DNA of 64,000 nucleotides from Viridibacillus sp050278625 (GTDB taxonomy: Bacteria; Bacillota; Bacilli; Bacillales_A; Planococcaceae): NCBI RefSeq assembly GCF_050278625.1, contig NZ_JBNNTI010000002.1, positions 1 to 64,000 on the forward strand, written 5' to 3'. The position numbers were made by a program, and so were the translations under genes. Each line of letters begins with the position of its first letter. Within the stretch, counting starts at the first letter, position 1. The notes beneath the pieces are model-generated. The model saw only the letters and a list, made by a program, of their open reading frames with translations. It was not told the origin of the DNA and made no database searches. Below, in pieces: positions 17,577-27,369 of the stretch.

Positions 17577-20500
17577 TTATTTTGGTAGGTTAGTAACAAC
17601 ATCTTGAACTTCTGCTACTGTTAAGTCTTTACCATTATTTAATGATTTTTTAAGTGCTACTGCTGCTTTTACTTTGTCAAAGTTATAAATATCAACACCA
17701 GTAACTCCTGCAGCGTTATAGTCATTTATAGTTGCTGAACCATCATTGATTTTTTTAAGTGAAGCAACAGAAGCAAGTTTATCAACTTCAGTTTGGATAT
17801 CTGTTTTTGTTAAATCTTTGCCAGTTGCTTTTTTTGCTGCTTCTACTGCTGCGTTTACTGCTGCTACAGTTTGACCTTTTAAATCAACACCTGCTTTAGA
17901 GTAATCTGCTGCTACTGCTGTACCTTTATTGATAGTTACGATTGCTGCAGCTTCAACAAGTTTATCAACTTCAGCTTGGATTTGAGCTTTTGTTAAGTCA
18001 GCACCTGTACCTTTTGCTGCAACTACTGCTACGTTTACTGCTGCTACAGTTTGACCTTTTAAATCAACACCTGCTTTAGTGTAATCTGCTGCTTCTGCTT
18101 TACCAGCATTGATAGTTTTGATTGCTGCTGTTTCACTTGCTGCTCCAGCAAGTTTATTAATTTCAGCTTGGATTTGAGCTTTTGTTAAGTCAGCACCTGC
18201 ACCTTTTGCTGCTTTTACTGCTGCGTTTACATCCGCTACTTCTTGACCTTTTAAATCAATACCTGCTTTAGTGTAATCTGCTGCTTCTGCTTTATCAGCA
18301 TTAATTTTTGTGATTACTGCTGCGAATTCTGTTTTAGCTGTATTAATTGTAGTAGATACAAAGATAGAGCTTACAGTTTTATTAGTATTACGCTCAGCAA
18401 AGATAGTATTTAAAACATATGCTTGTTCATCAACTGATAATGTTCTGTAGTTATCTACTTCTTCAAGTGCGTCTTCGATTCCATCTTTATTTGTAGCAGC
18501 ATTGATTTTAGCTAGTACTTCTGAACTTACATAAGCACCTTCATCTAATCCTTTGATGAATTGGATAGACTCTGAAACATTTCCAATACTTACTTGTGAA
18601 GCAGATGCATTAACTGTTACGTCAGCTGATAAATCACCTTTAGATTTCACAGTAATTTTAGCCGATCCATCAGCCTCTGCTTTGATAGTGATTGACTTAG
18701 TAGAACCTTGTGGTACAGTTGTACCGTTTACTTCTACATCAGCATATCTAGCAGCAACTTCGAATGTTACGTCGAATCTACCAGTTAAACCGTTATAAGA
18801 AAGTGCATATGGGAAACCATTTTGGTCAACTGATTGGAAAGTAAATACTGCAGGTTTGTTTGCAGCTACTTTTTTATCAGTATCATCAACTTTAAGTGTA
18901 GCTTTTGATACAGTTGCATTTACAAAGTAAGTAGTTTCAGCAACTTTTTGTAGATCAGCTGGATCTAATCCTGCTTTATCGCCATTTTCAATATATACAG
19001 TTGGTGTTGCATATCCATCACGTTCACCTGTAACTTTGAATGTAGCTTGACCTTTATCACCAGTTACTTTAATTGCAAATGTAGTATTTTCATTTGCAGT
19101 TGTTACATTTTCACCTTTTACAGTTGAAATATTAACTTTTTTGTCTTGGCTGTAGTTTCCTTTTACAAATGTTACATAAGCTGTAGTACCTGCTGGTGCT
19201 AATTTACCATCTTTACCAGTAATAGTTGCAGTATAAGTACGTCCACCTTTACCTGTACCGTTTGGATTAGATGTAAGAGAACTATCTGCAGCAGCATTAG
19301 CTGAATCAGCAGCTACTACATCAATTGATTGAGTATGGTTAAGAGCGAATGTTACAGGAGCTGCAGCTGCTTGTAATTCTGTAGCACCTAATTTGTTATC
19401 GCCTGACCATGTATCTTCATTAGAAGTAACATTGTTATCTTTATATTTGCCATCTGCAAATGCGATAGGAGTAACAGTACCACTTGTACCTGTTAAAGTA
19501 AATGTTGCTTCACCTTTAGAATCAAGTTTTACTTTTACATATTGTACTCCACCAGTTGTTACTTGAGATGGATACTTAGCACCATTGTTACGGATATTAG
19601 CGTCAGTAACATCTACTGTACGAACTAATTTATCTGGAGCTACATTAACGTTTTCTTTGTATGCAATGTTGATATAACCATTTGCATTTTCAGCAGAAAC
19701 GATTTTGTAAACTTTTTTAGCACCGTTAGCTAAAGAATTTCCTTCAGTTACTTCTGAAAGAGTTAAACGAGCTACATTACCCCAGTAAACTTTAGCAGCA
19801 GTAGTTTTCACTGATGCGTTACCAGTTGGGTAAGCTTCTACAGTATCATCTGTACCTGCAACATATTGAGTGTAAGAGTAAGAAGCTACACCGTTAGCAT
19901 CAGTAAATGCTTCAGCAGTGATTTTCTTTCCGAAGTTACCTACAGAAGTATCAGCAGAGTTAGTGATGTTGAAAGTTACAGCGATACCTTCTTTAGATTG
20001 TCCAGCTGGAACTTCCACTTGAGTTTTAACAGTTACTTCTTTACCGATAATTCCTTGTAATGAAGGAGTTTGGTTAGTAATAGCTGTTGGTAATACGTTA
20101 GATACACCTTTGAATGTACGTGATTTCACGCCATCAAGTGCTACAGTGTAAGTTTTACCGCCAGTTTGAGCAGCAGTTGTTAAAACGATAACTTTATCGT
20201 CAGTTTGTTTAACTGCAGCGTTAGTAACTTCTAAGCCTTCGATTTTGAAACGTCCAGCTGAGATATCGCTAGCTTTTTGAGCTTCTGCGAATGTTACTTC
20301 AACAGTTGTGTTGTTAATAGCTTTAGCTGCATCAACTACAGTTTTCACTACAACGCCGTCTTTGTATAATTTTTGTACGCCTTTGTAAGTTACGATACCG
20401 TTAGCGTATTTACCTTTGATAAATAGTTTACCAGAGTTTTTACCAAGACCTGTTAGTAATTTACCATCTTGGTACCATTTTTTAGAAGAACCGCTTCCTA

Positions 20501-20825
20501 CCCAGCCGCTACCTTTTTTACCAGCTTTGTAGTATACGTTTTTGTAAAGGCCAGTGCCTTTTTTACCTGTTTTGTAATAAGTATTTTTGTAAAGACCAGT
20601 GAATTTCTTACCGTTCTTGTAAAGAATACCTTTGTAAGATTTGTAACCTTTCACCGCTTTACCTGATTTTGCAGATACCAATTTACCTTTAGAAACTTTT
20701 ACAGTTGCTGCTTTTGCGAAAGCTGTATCAGCAGCACCAGATACTGCGAATGATCCTGTTAATACTGCTGCACCGATTGCTAGTGATGCGACAGGTTTTA
20801 CTAATTTTAGATTGAATTTACCCAT
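17577..20825 (-). CDS. Putative S-layer protein
   Basis: This encodes 1082 residues, start MGKFNLKL, with GGGAGG eleven bases upstream. A signal peptide (about 1-38) ends near AFAKAAT. Residues about 45-160 carry repeats YKNGKK-x-TGLYKN-x-YYK(T/A)GKKG, the module shared with the protein at 4133-6460 and here presumed to anchor it to the wall. Several Ig-like beta domains follow (about 160-770). Four Ala-rich helical repeats of ~57 residues (AADYTKAG-DLKGQ-VAAVN-AA..GADLTKAQIQAEVDKL) fill about 840-1060. It lacks SLH domains, LPXTG and Cys. Uniform codon choice, a long leader and stacked terminators suggest very high expression, as for an S-layer gene. The assignment is inference from architecture. 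Confidence 0.65.
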   Translation of the reverse strand: MGKFNLKLVKPVASLAIGAAVLTGSFAVSGAADTAFAKAATVKVSKGKLVSAKSGKAVKGYKSYKGILYKNGKKFTGLYKNTYYKTGKKGTGLYKNVYYKAGKKGSGWVGSGSSKKWYQDGKLLTGLGKNSGKLFIKGKYANGIVTYKGVQKLYKDGVVVKTVVDAAKAINNTTVEVTFAEAQKASDISAGRFKIEGLEVTNAAVKQTDDKVIVLTTAAQTGGKTYTVALDGVKSRTFKGVSNVLPTAITNQTPSLQGIIGKEVTVKTQVEVPAGQSKEGIAVTFNITNSADTSVGNFGKKITAEAFTDANGVASYSYTQYVAGTDDTVEAYPTGNASVKTTAAKVYWGNVARLTLSEVTEGNSLANGAKKVYKIVSAENANGYINIAYKENVNVAPDKLVRTVDVTDANIRNNGAKYPSQVTTGGVQYVKVKLDSKGEATFTLTGTSGTVTPIAFADGKYKDNNVTSNEDTWSGDNKLGATELQAAAAPVTFALNHTQSIDVVAADSANAAADSSLTSNPNGTGKGGRTYTATITGKDGKLAPAGTTAYVTFVKGNYSQDKKVNISTVKGENVTTANENTTFAIKVTGDKGQATFKVTGERDGYATPTVYIENGDKAGLDPADLQKVAETTYFVNATVSKATLKVDDTDKKVAANKPAVFTFQSVDQNGFPYALSYNGLTGRFDVTFEVAARYADVEVNGTTVPQGSTKSITIKAEADGSAKITVKSKGDLSADVTVNASASQVSIGNVSESIQFIKGLDEGAYVSSEVLAKINAATNKDGIEDALEEVDNYRTLSVDEQAYVLNTIFAERNTNKTVSSIFVSTTINTAKTEFAAVITKINADKAEAADYTKAGIDLKGQEVADVNAAVKAAKGAGADLTKAQIQAEINKLAGAASETAAIKTINAGKAEAADYTKAGVDLKGQTVAAVNVAVVAAKGTGADLTKAQIQAEVDKLVEAAAIVTINKGTAVAADYSKAGVDLKGQTVAAVNAAVEAAKKATGKDLTKTDIQTEVDKLASVASLKKINDGSATINDYNAAGVTGVDIYNFDKVKAAVALKKSLNNGKDLTVAEVQDVVTNLPK

Positions 20826-21363
20826 TATTAAAAAATCCTCCCTTATTGGATATGATTAGCATTTCGCTGTTTTTTTTTGTTCATCAGCTAATCATGCTTA
20901 GCCTAATTATCGTCCATAAATAAGAGAATTTCCACCCTTTTTTCTTCCATAGATTTGTAGATAATAGTGACTTTAATACTATAATGATATTTTTATCAAT
21001 ATTATTAGTAAAATTGAGATATATTAGCAGTTTCTTACAAGTTCTATGGTTTTATTACAATTCCAACTGTAAAGTTAGTTATATACTACCAATTGAGGTA
21101 TATTTTTAATAAAATACTTAAATTTTTACCATTACCTTAACTGCCAGTTACTCTATTGTAATATACGATACATACTCCAATAGAAGCTGTCCGCCCTACT
21201 CTGCATCCTTATCGATCTCATTGCTACTATTTGAATTGAGTTTCTTCCTATTATATAGATATATTTCTAGTAATCTTCCGCATATTAGTAAGCGCTTTCA
21301 CTTTATGGTTTATAATTTATATGAATCTTCTTTTAATAGCATGCCTATAATTCCATTACAAAT
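20826..21363. other. Long leader and promoter region of the S-layer-like gene
   Basis: About 540 bp without a gene. GATTAGC near 20852 can pair with GCTAATC near 20887, giving a 5'-UTR stem-loop about 25 bases from the ribosome site. Long, structured leaders are typical of S-layer genes. I did not assign a promoter. Confidence 0.35.
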
Positions 21364-21399
21364 ATTACAGCCTGTATGAGATTTATTACAGGCTGTAAT
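21364..21399 (-). terminator. Terminator of the small secreted protein gene
   Basis: ATTACAGCCTGTA pairs perfectly with TACAGGCTGTAAT around about ten bases, ~30 bases past the stop at 21431. The T tract is weak (ATATTTG). Confidence 0.65.
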
Positions 21400-21430
21400 A
21401 TTCTTTCAGCACCACTAGTGGCGCCGATTC

Positions 21431-22255
21431 CTACTTCATAGTATTCACTTTTATCGTATAAGGTGCTTTATCGTAATCAGATGAAGTTCCAAAATATACT
21501 CCACTTGATACATTTACATAGTACGTTCCTTTATCAACCGTTACGGTTCCTGTATGAGTTAACGTATTGTTTAATGTTTTCATCTTCAGCCCTTTGATTG
21601 TTTGTTTCTTGCCATTTTGTAGAGTAATTTTAAAAGGTGCTTTTAGTTGTTTCTTTACTGTAATTTGAAGCTTTGTCTTTTTTGGTACGATGACTTTATA
21701 GTAATCTTTCATATCATACATCTTGATGTCGGCTTTATATGTGTTTCCAAGCTTGATCGGTGTTGCAGTACTTATCGTGTTATTGTTTTCTTTTTCGTAG
21801 TTGGATGCTGCATTGAAGGATACTTTGAATTTTACTTTCTCTACATTTCCTTCTGTGAAGGCGAATACATAGTATGTACCTTTTTTGACACCGACCGAAT
21901 CTGCCATGACTGATTTATTATAATGGGCTTCTTTTGAACTGATGGCGTAGCTAATAATAGGTGAATTCACTTTAGGATTTATTATACCTACGTTTTTTAA
22001 GCTACTCATCAGGAACAAAGTGAATTCTTTGTTTTTCGGGGACTCGATTTGAAGCTTTGCAACCCCATCCTTAGGTATTTTCACTTTGTACATATTCCCG
22101 CCTTCTTTGTTTTTATCCATGATTAATGTTTTTGTTAACGTTTTGTTTAGTGGGATGCTTTCATAATATTCCTCAGCATGGCTTATATTACTGTTTAGAC
22201 ATACAGATATAATAACCATCACCGCCATCATTACCATGTACTTCATCATTTTCAT
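21431..22255 (-). CDS. Secreted protein with two PPC-like beta domains
   Basis: This encodes 274 residues from the ATG at 22255, nine bases after GGAG; an in-frame TTG and an ATG lie slightly upstream. A Met-rich signal peptide (about 1-26) ends SHA-EEY. Two ~110-residue beta domains are visible. Each has strands ending in KKGTYYVFAF or DKGTYYVNV, the hallmark of bacterial pre-peptidase C-terminal (PPC) domains. The second begins SNYEKENNNTISTATPI, another PPC signature. No catalytic domain is attached, so it is probably a binding or accessory surface protein. It has its own terminator. Confidence 0.7.
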   Translation of the reverse strand: MKMMKYMVMMAVMVIISVCLNSNISHAEEYYESIPLNKTLTKTLIMDKNKEGGNMYKVKIPKDGVAKLQIESPKNKEFTLFLMSSLKNVGIINPKVNSPIISYAISSKEAHYNKSVMADSVGVKKGTYYVFAFTEGNVEKVKFKVSFNAASNYEKENNNTISTATPIKLGNTYKADIKMYDMKDYYKVIVPKKTKLQITVKKQLKAPFKITLQNGKKQTIKGLKMKTLNNTLTHTGTVTVDKGTYYVNVSSGVYFGTSSDYDKAPYTIKVNTMK

Positions 22256-22353
22256 TTCTTTCATCTCCAATCTATTTTGTTCGTTTTTTATTATACTAGG
22301 AATTTGTGTTTAGACCAATATTATCCATGTTAATAATTTGGTTGGAGTTGGTG

Positions 22354-22450
22354 GATTGTTGCGCTATTTGCTGTGATTGTTGCACTAACTGAGGTGATTG
22401 TTGCGTTAAGTCCGACGATTGTTGCGCTAACTCGATTGATTGTTATTTAG
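22354..22450 (+). repeat. Tandem array A: 21-bp units, GATTGTTGCGCTAA type
   Basis: Four consecutive units of exactly 21 bp begin GATTGTTGC(G/A)(C/T)TA, followed by a partial fifth. Two more diverged units occur at 22589-22619. The sub-motif TTGCGCTAACTCG resembles the core TTTGGCGCTACTCG of the larger arrays at 29371, 36349 and 40586. It lies between two minus-strand genes, upstream of the PPC-like protein gene. Confidence 0.6.
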
Positions 22451-22705
22451 CAGAATATTCACATCCTAATAGGTGATGATTTTACGCTAAATGAGCAACT
22501 TGCACTGTTAGGATCTACTTTTAGCAAAAAAGATTGGAAAGACGCTATTTATGTCGGCCTTTTGGGTATTTGAGCTATGGAAGGTTTTGATTGTTGGGCT
22601 AATATTGAGATTGTTGCAGTATATCCATGTCCTTTTAGTGCGTTATTTGGTGTAATTTGCGGAGTTTTGGTGGGCGAGGATGTATTTGGCTCTTTATATA
22701 ATAAA
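22451..22705. other. Intergenic region holding two more array A-type units
   Basis: Apart from the units at 22589-22608 and 22609-22619, I see no gene here; a 61-residue minus frame at 22549-22734 runs through the repeats and is taken as chance. Confidence 0.4.
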
Positions 22706-22731
22706 AGCCCCCTTGTGATTGTAAGGGGGCT
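22706..22731 (-). terminator. Strong terminator of the glucosaminidase gene
   Basis: AGCCCCCTT pairs perfectly with AAGGGGGCT around eight bases. On the minus strand it is followed by TTTTATTAT, right after the stop at 22738. Confidence 0.85.
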
Positions 22732-22737
22732 CATACA

Positions 22738-25302
22738 TTAGAATGTTGTTAATAGGCTTCCACTGACCCATAGTTTTTTGCCTGATTTAGGGGCATAGAC
22801 TTGGTACCATGTGTCTTTTCCTACTGTTTCTTTTTTCTTGTTGCCGAAAATTGTGTAAACGTGTTTAAGTGGCGCGTTATTTGGCACTACTTCTTGAATT
22901 GTATTACTTGATGTGGCACCTGCACTTGAGCGTAGGTTTGATTCGTCTTTTGTGAATGATAGATTGTCTAGCGTAATCTCGTCTGTGCGTACCCAGCCTT
23001 GTGTGCCATTGTATGAGATACGTAACCAGCGTGTGTTTTTGCCGCTGTTGTTTTTAAAGTCGCGTACATCTGTATGGTAAGCCTTTAATGTGATCACTTG
23101 TGCTTTGCCGTAAGTACCGATCTTTTTAGAATACGCGTAAGGCATATAATAGATGCTTAAGCTACTCGCTGAGACTGTTGCTGTTACTTCAGTTGGTAAT
23201 TTTACGAATTGTACTGGTTGTGCTTTAGACTCTGGCAGAATATGATCATATTCTTTTGGTGCTGTCATAACTTTTGTGCTCGCTGTTTTACTGCTGTAAT
23301 CAGATGAACTATAAGCTTTCATCTGTGCCATTAGATTGGCGATTTTACGACTCCATTCTTTGTCTGTCGCATATTTTACATTCATACCTAATAATGTCGG
23401 ACCATTGTAATAGGCACCTGAAGTAGTTAAGTAATCACGATAGATTTTAAATGCATAGGCATTTAAGCCGTCTTTTCCTGTTGGAAAGTACTTCGCACAT
23501 GTAAAGGCACATGTGTCATAAGCTTGGAAGCCAAAGTAGTTGTTTTTATACTGTGAGATGGCTGAACCGCCCCAACCTGTTTCTAATATTGCGTGAGCTA
23601 ACATGAACTGTGCGTTAATACCTGCTTCATTTTGAATTTCTAAGAATGATGGTACTAGCTTGTATAGTACATTGTCTGTCGTTTTTCCTTTACTAATAAG
23701 GAATGAACGCATTTGAGTTGCTGTTAGGTCTGTTGATTTTCTTAAGTTTACTGCAATGTATGGATTTGTTTCTACGTACGCTGAATTGATCCATACTGTT
23801 TTGTTTGATAATGTTCCTTGATACCAAGTACTTGAGCCGACTTTTTCAGTGCGCGTAACTTTGAACGCTTTTGCACGGTGGTTACTTAAATTGTAGACGA
23901 CGTTATTTGTTGTACCGTAAGGAATGTTATATGCACTGCTTGTCCCTGCAATGTAAGTCGTGAATTTAGTTGTATTAACTAGTGAATTATTGTAAGTATT
24001 TACATCACTTGATTCTACCCAACCGATTACAGTTGTTGTAGTACCGTTTGTGCGGCTAATTTGATAGTATTCTTGATCTTCGAATGACGCTTCTTTTTTA
24101 ATATAGAATGTTTCGTTTGTGTATGTGCTATTTGCTAAGATGTAGTCTTCTTGTTTTGTGATATCTTTGTAGATTTTCACTGTTTTACTTGAGAGGCGAC
24201 CAAGGTAGTTCACATCAGTTTCTTCTGGTTTTGCTGCTACTTTCACATATGCCTTTGTATATTTTGATGAAATCCATATTGTTTTTGTACCGATTTTACC
24301 TTGGTACCAATCTGTATTACCTATTCTTTCCGTTTTTGTTACGACAAATTTTGCGTTTTTATATTTTGTTAGGGTTTTGATGGCAATATCATTTGTGCCG
24401 CCCCAAATTTTCGTATAGGCTGAGCCAGTTCCTGTTAAAGAAAGGGTTTTAGATTTTGTGCTGATGGCTTTATGGTTATAAGCTTTTGCATCTGTTGATT
24501 TAATCCAGCCGATAACTCCTGATGTTGCACTTTCTTTCGTGCTTAGTAGATAGTATTTGCTACCTTTATATGTAGCTTTCTTTTTAACATATAAAACGGT
24601 GTTGATATTGCTTGTACCTGCTTTTGTATATGTTGATGCTTTAGTGATATCTTTGAAAATTTTAGCTGAACTACTATTAACTTTAGCTACGAAGCTGACG
24701 TTAGTTTCTACTGGTTTTTCTGATGGGACTGCGGAAGTATCGACAGTTGGCTTTGTTGATAGACGGCTATTGTGAATCCAAACTGTTTTACCGTTTAGCT
24801 TACCTTGGTACCATTTACTTGTTGAAGTAATCGTTGTTGTAGCTGAGAATTTAACGTTTTTATATTTTTTTAGTGATGTGTAGATAGCCTCTGTGCTTCC
24901 CCATGGGCTACCATATCCTCTACCCGTACCTTTTAAGTAGAACGTTTGGGCTTTTGTAGAAGTAACGCTGTAGTTTCGGATTTTAAGGTCTGTTGATTTT
25001 ACCCAACCTAGTTGTGTTTTTTTCGTATCTCCGAATTTGTAGATGGCATAGTATGTAACACCGCTTGTTGTCGCTTTTTTATCGCTCATCATTACTTGCT
25101 TTGTTTGAGCTGTTGTTGCGGCTTTGCTTGTAGACTTCGCATCTGGTTGTTTATAGATTTTCACTTTTGTAGATTTGATAACTGAGATTTTGCTGATTGC
25201 TGTTGTTTTGTAGCTTTCCGCAGCTTGGGCGCCGTTAGCTCCCATGACGAAAATAGCTAGTAGTAATGTGCAAATGAGAGTCCATGTGTGTTTTTTTATC
25301 AT
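22738..25302 (-). CDS. Secreted N-acetylglucosaminidase autolysin with GW and SH3 modules
   Basis: This encodes 854 residues. A signal peptide (about 1-28) ends AQA-AES. Residues about 30-515 hold roughly six GW-type modules in three pairs, each with WYQGK-x-TVWI and GWVKS-type cores, which bind teichoic or lipoteichoic acids. A glucosaminidase domain (about 525-660) has the catalytic Glu574 in HAILETGWGG and the family motifs NNYFGFQA and YAFKIYRDY. Two SH3-like modules follow at the C-terminus. The enzyme cleaves glycan strands of peptidoglycan, as in LytG and the Atl glucosaminidase. Its position next to the teichoic acid locus fits GW-mediated wall targeting. AAGGAAG precedes the ATG and a strong terminator ends the unit. 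Confidence 0.88.
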   Translation of the reverse strand: MIKKHTWTLICTLLLAIFVMGANGAQAAESYKTTAISKISVIKSTKVKIYKQPDAKSTSKAATTAQTKQVMMSDKKATTSGVTYYAIYKFGDTKKTQLGWVKSTDLKIRNYSVTSTKAQTFYLKGTGRGYGSPWGSTEAIYTSLKKYKNVKFSATTTITSTSKWYQGKLNGKTVWIHNSRLSTKPTVDTSAVPSEKPVETNVSFVAKVNSSSAKIFKDITKASTYTKAGTSNINTVLYVKKKATYKGSKYYLLSTKESATSGVIGWIKSTDAKAYNHKAISTKSKTLSLTGTGSAYTKIWGGTNDIAIKTLTKYKNAKFVVTKTERIGNTDWYQGKIGTKTIWISSKYTKAYVKVAAKPEETDVNYLGRLSSKTVKIYKDITKQEDYILANSTYTNETFYIKKEASFEDQEYYQISRTNGTTTTVIGWVESSDVNTYNNSLVNTTKFTTYIAGTSSAYNIPYGTTNNVVYNLSNHRAKAFKVTRTEKVGSSTWYQGTLSNKTVWINSAYVETNPYIAVNLRKSTDLTATQMRSFLISKGKTTDNVLYKLVPSFLEIQNEAGINAQFMLAHAILETGWGGSAISQYKNNYFGFQAYDTCAFTCAKYFPTGKDGLNAYAFKIYRDYLTTSGAYYNGPTLLGMNVKYATDKEWSRKIANLMAQMKAYSSSDYSSKTASTKVMTAPKEYDHILPESKAQPVQFVKLPTEVTATVSASSLSIYYMPYAYSKKIGTYGKAQVITLKAYHTDVRDFKNNSGKNTRWLRISYNGTQGWVRTDEITLDNLSFTKDESNLRSSAGATSSNTIQEVVPNNAPLKHVYTIFGNKKKETVGKDTWYQVYAPKSGKKLWVSGSLLTTF

Positions 25303-25765
25303 TTTCTACTTCCTTTCTTTTTTCACTTTAATAGATTCATATTAACGTTAGATACTTTGGAAACGTATTGATGCTGAAGGGCAACCTATGAAGTGCTCTG
25401 TTGTCTGCATACAATGGCCGGTTTTATATAGAACAATAGACTTTTGCCTTATATAAACGAGGTTACTAGATTACATGCATTCCATTATATAGCAAATTAT
25501 ATTAAAATTGTGTTGTAATACTTAAATTAGTTCTTTTTCACCACATCTTATGACTTATGTAATTGTCGATATGTTTAAGAAAAGGAGATAATTTGTATCC
25601 AAATGTATTAACTTGTCTGATGTGTATATCGACCTATCAGCATTCTCGTTAAGTATAGCTTATTAATAATAGAGATTGTCTTTACGATTATGTTACAAAA
25701 TTGTGGAATGGTATTTGTTGTTCATCGTTTTTTATTATTTTATGATGTTTTTTGGTTTAAAAAAA
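25303..25765. other. Intergenic region, no gene seen
   Basis: This AT-rich region presumably carries the promoter of the glucosaminidase gene. A plus-strand frame at 25676-25948 overlaps the glycosyltransferase terminator and gene and is taken as chance. Confidence 0.35.
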
Positions 25766-25784
25766 GAGCTGCCAGGGGCAACTC
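25766..25784 (-). terminator. Terminator abutting the TagE-like gene
   Basis: On the minus strand GAGTTGCC pairs with GGCAGCTC (one U-G pair) around CCT, followed by seven T residues. The stem begins at the base after the stop codon. Confidence 0.8.
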
Positions 25785-27338
25785 TTAGTTTTCTTGTGTA
25801 TATAGATTGTGATTTTCATTCACAACGTCTTGTAGTAATTTTGACCACTTTTCATAGTAGCACTTCGATGTATAATCTTTTAGCACAGTGTTACGTGCTT
25901 CTTTCCCCATTTTCACTACTAAATCATGGTTATTTAATAGATGAATGATTTTCTCCGCTAATTGCTCACGGTCACCATTTGGGACAAGATAGCCATTTAC
26001 ACCGTCTTCGATCACTTGAGATGGACCATAGTTGATGTCATAGCTAATAACTGGTGTCTCATTTGCAAGGGATTCTAGCATCGCCAAGCTGAAACCTTCG
26101 TACGCTGAAGTAACGAGTGAAATAGATGATGCAGCTAGTACTTCATGCACTTTATTTGTGTAACCTTTAAGCTCCACACTGTTTTCTAACTTGAGGTCTT
26201 GGATCAGTTTATTTAGCGACTCCTCTTCATTGCCATTGCCATAAATGTTCAACTTCGCATCTGGGACTTGTGCTACGACTAGTGAAAAAGCTTTAATCGC
26301 TTCGTCTAATCGTTTTTCAGAGCTATAACGCGCTATCATTGACACAAGCTTGGGATCCTTTTTGACGTTCAAATCATTCACATCCACACAGTTTGGAATG
26401 ACATGGATATTACCACGGTTACCAATTTCTTTGTGTAGATCAAGGCGTTGTTGCTCCGTAAGCACGACAATCGGATACCCTTTTGGAATGACATCGAGTT
26501 TTGCTTGGTACACTGATCTATATGGACTACCCAATTCGTATGGTGCCGAGAAATGATTTGAGTGTAGCATATAAATTTTGTAGACAAGTTCATCATCAAT
26601 TGATGTCACTCGCGTTGTTGGTGCAGAGCCATCACAAATGATGATTGGTTTGACAACTTCTACGCGACACATTTCGTTTAGCCAGAAATCATGGAATTCT
26701 TTGCTAGACGGGAAGTATTCGACCTTATCATAATCTGGACTGAATAAGTATACTTTTTGAAGCTTGCCACTTTTGTTGTTATACCAAAGTGATAAGAAGC
26801 AAAAACCATCTTCCGTATAGAAACGCTCCTGGTTCTTTTTGTTGTTACTTGGATGATAAAGGACTTCGCGTTGAAGGAATCCCGTATGATGAAATTCTTC
26901 GCGACGTGTGCGTACTCGGTTATCATCAAAGTAATCGATAAAGTTGATTGTGCCATCTGCATGCCACTTTTTGTACTTTATATATGTACCGTTTTGGAAG
27001 TAGCGTGCGAATTCTCCACCATCTTCTACCCAATATCCTTCTTCGAATTTCTTTATTTGCTGTTCGAATTTGGCTTGCATTGCAGGTGACATCGTATTCT
27101 TCGAAAATTTTCTTCTATAGTAATCATAGATGTTTGTTATTTTTGCGCTTTTCGGAAGTTGCCCTGATAGCTTCAGTTCTTTTTCAATGATGTCATAGTT
27201 AAATTTGAAATCCATTGTTAGGAGTTCAATATCGTATTCATCATTAGCAAAAAGGCTGGCGCGCTTGAGCATAACTTTGTTGATGCCGCCTTTTTCGATG
27301 TCCATATCCCATGCTGTCATGAAGATTTTTCTTTTCAT
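25785..27338 (-). CDS. TagE-like family 4 glycosyltransferase (wall teichoic acid glucosylation)
   Basis: This encodes 517 residues. The N-terminal Rossmann half includes a beta-meander insertion (about 95-200, repeats of FQNGTYIKY and YTEDGFCFL type) as in TagE and GtfA proteins. The C-terminal GT-B half has RYSSEKRLDEAI (about 339-350), YGNGNEE (about 371-377) and the EX7E-type EGFSLAMLE (about 418-426). It probably transfers a sugar, perhaps glucose from UDP-glucose, to poly(glycerol phosphate) in the cytoplasm. It is third in the cluster tagG, tagH, this gene (31 bases after tagH) and shares a close paralog at 33366-34895. Substrate is inferred from context. Confidence 0.82.
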   Translation of the reverse strand: MKRKIFMTAWDMDIEKGGINKVMLKRASLFANDEYDIELLTMDFKFNYDIIEKELKLSGQLPKSAKITNIYDYYRRKFSKNTMSPAMQAKFEQQIKKFEEGYWVEDGGEFARYFQNGTYIKYKKWHADGTINFIDYFDDNRVRTRREEFHHTGFLQREVLYHPSNNKKNQERFYTEDGFCFLSLWYNNKSGKLQKVYLFSPDYDKVEYFPSSKEFHDFWLNEMCRVEVVKPIIICDGSAPTTRVTSIDDELVYKIYMLHSNHFSAPYELGSPYRSVYQAKLDVIPKGYPIVVLTEQQRLDLHKEIGNRGNIHVIPNCVDVNDLNVKKDPKLVSMIARYSSEKRLDEAIKAFSLVVAQVPDAKLNIYGNGNEEESLNKLIQDLKLENSVELKGYTNKVHEVLAASSISLVTSAYEGFSLAMLESLANETPVISYDINYGPSQVIEDGVNGYLVPNGDREQLAEKIIHLLNNHDLVVKMGKEARNTVLKDYTSKCYYEKWSKLLQDVVNENHNLYTQEN

Positions 27339-27369
27339 TAGGGGTTCACATCCTTTCTAGTGCTCTTAT

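Noticed and set aside
25676..25948. 90-residue plus-strand frame
   Set aside because: Overlaps the terminator and the 3' end of the glycosyltransferase gene on the other strand; no ribosome site.
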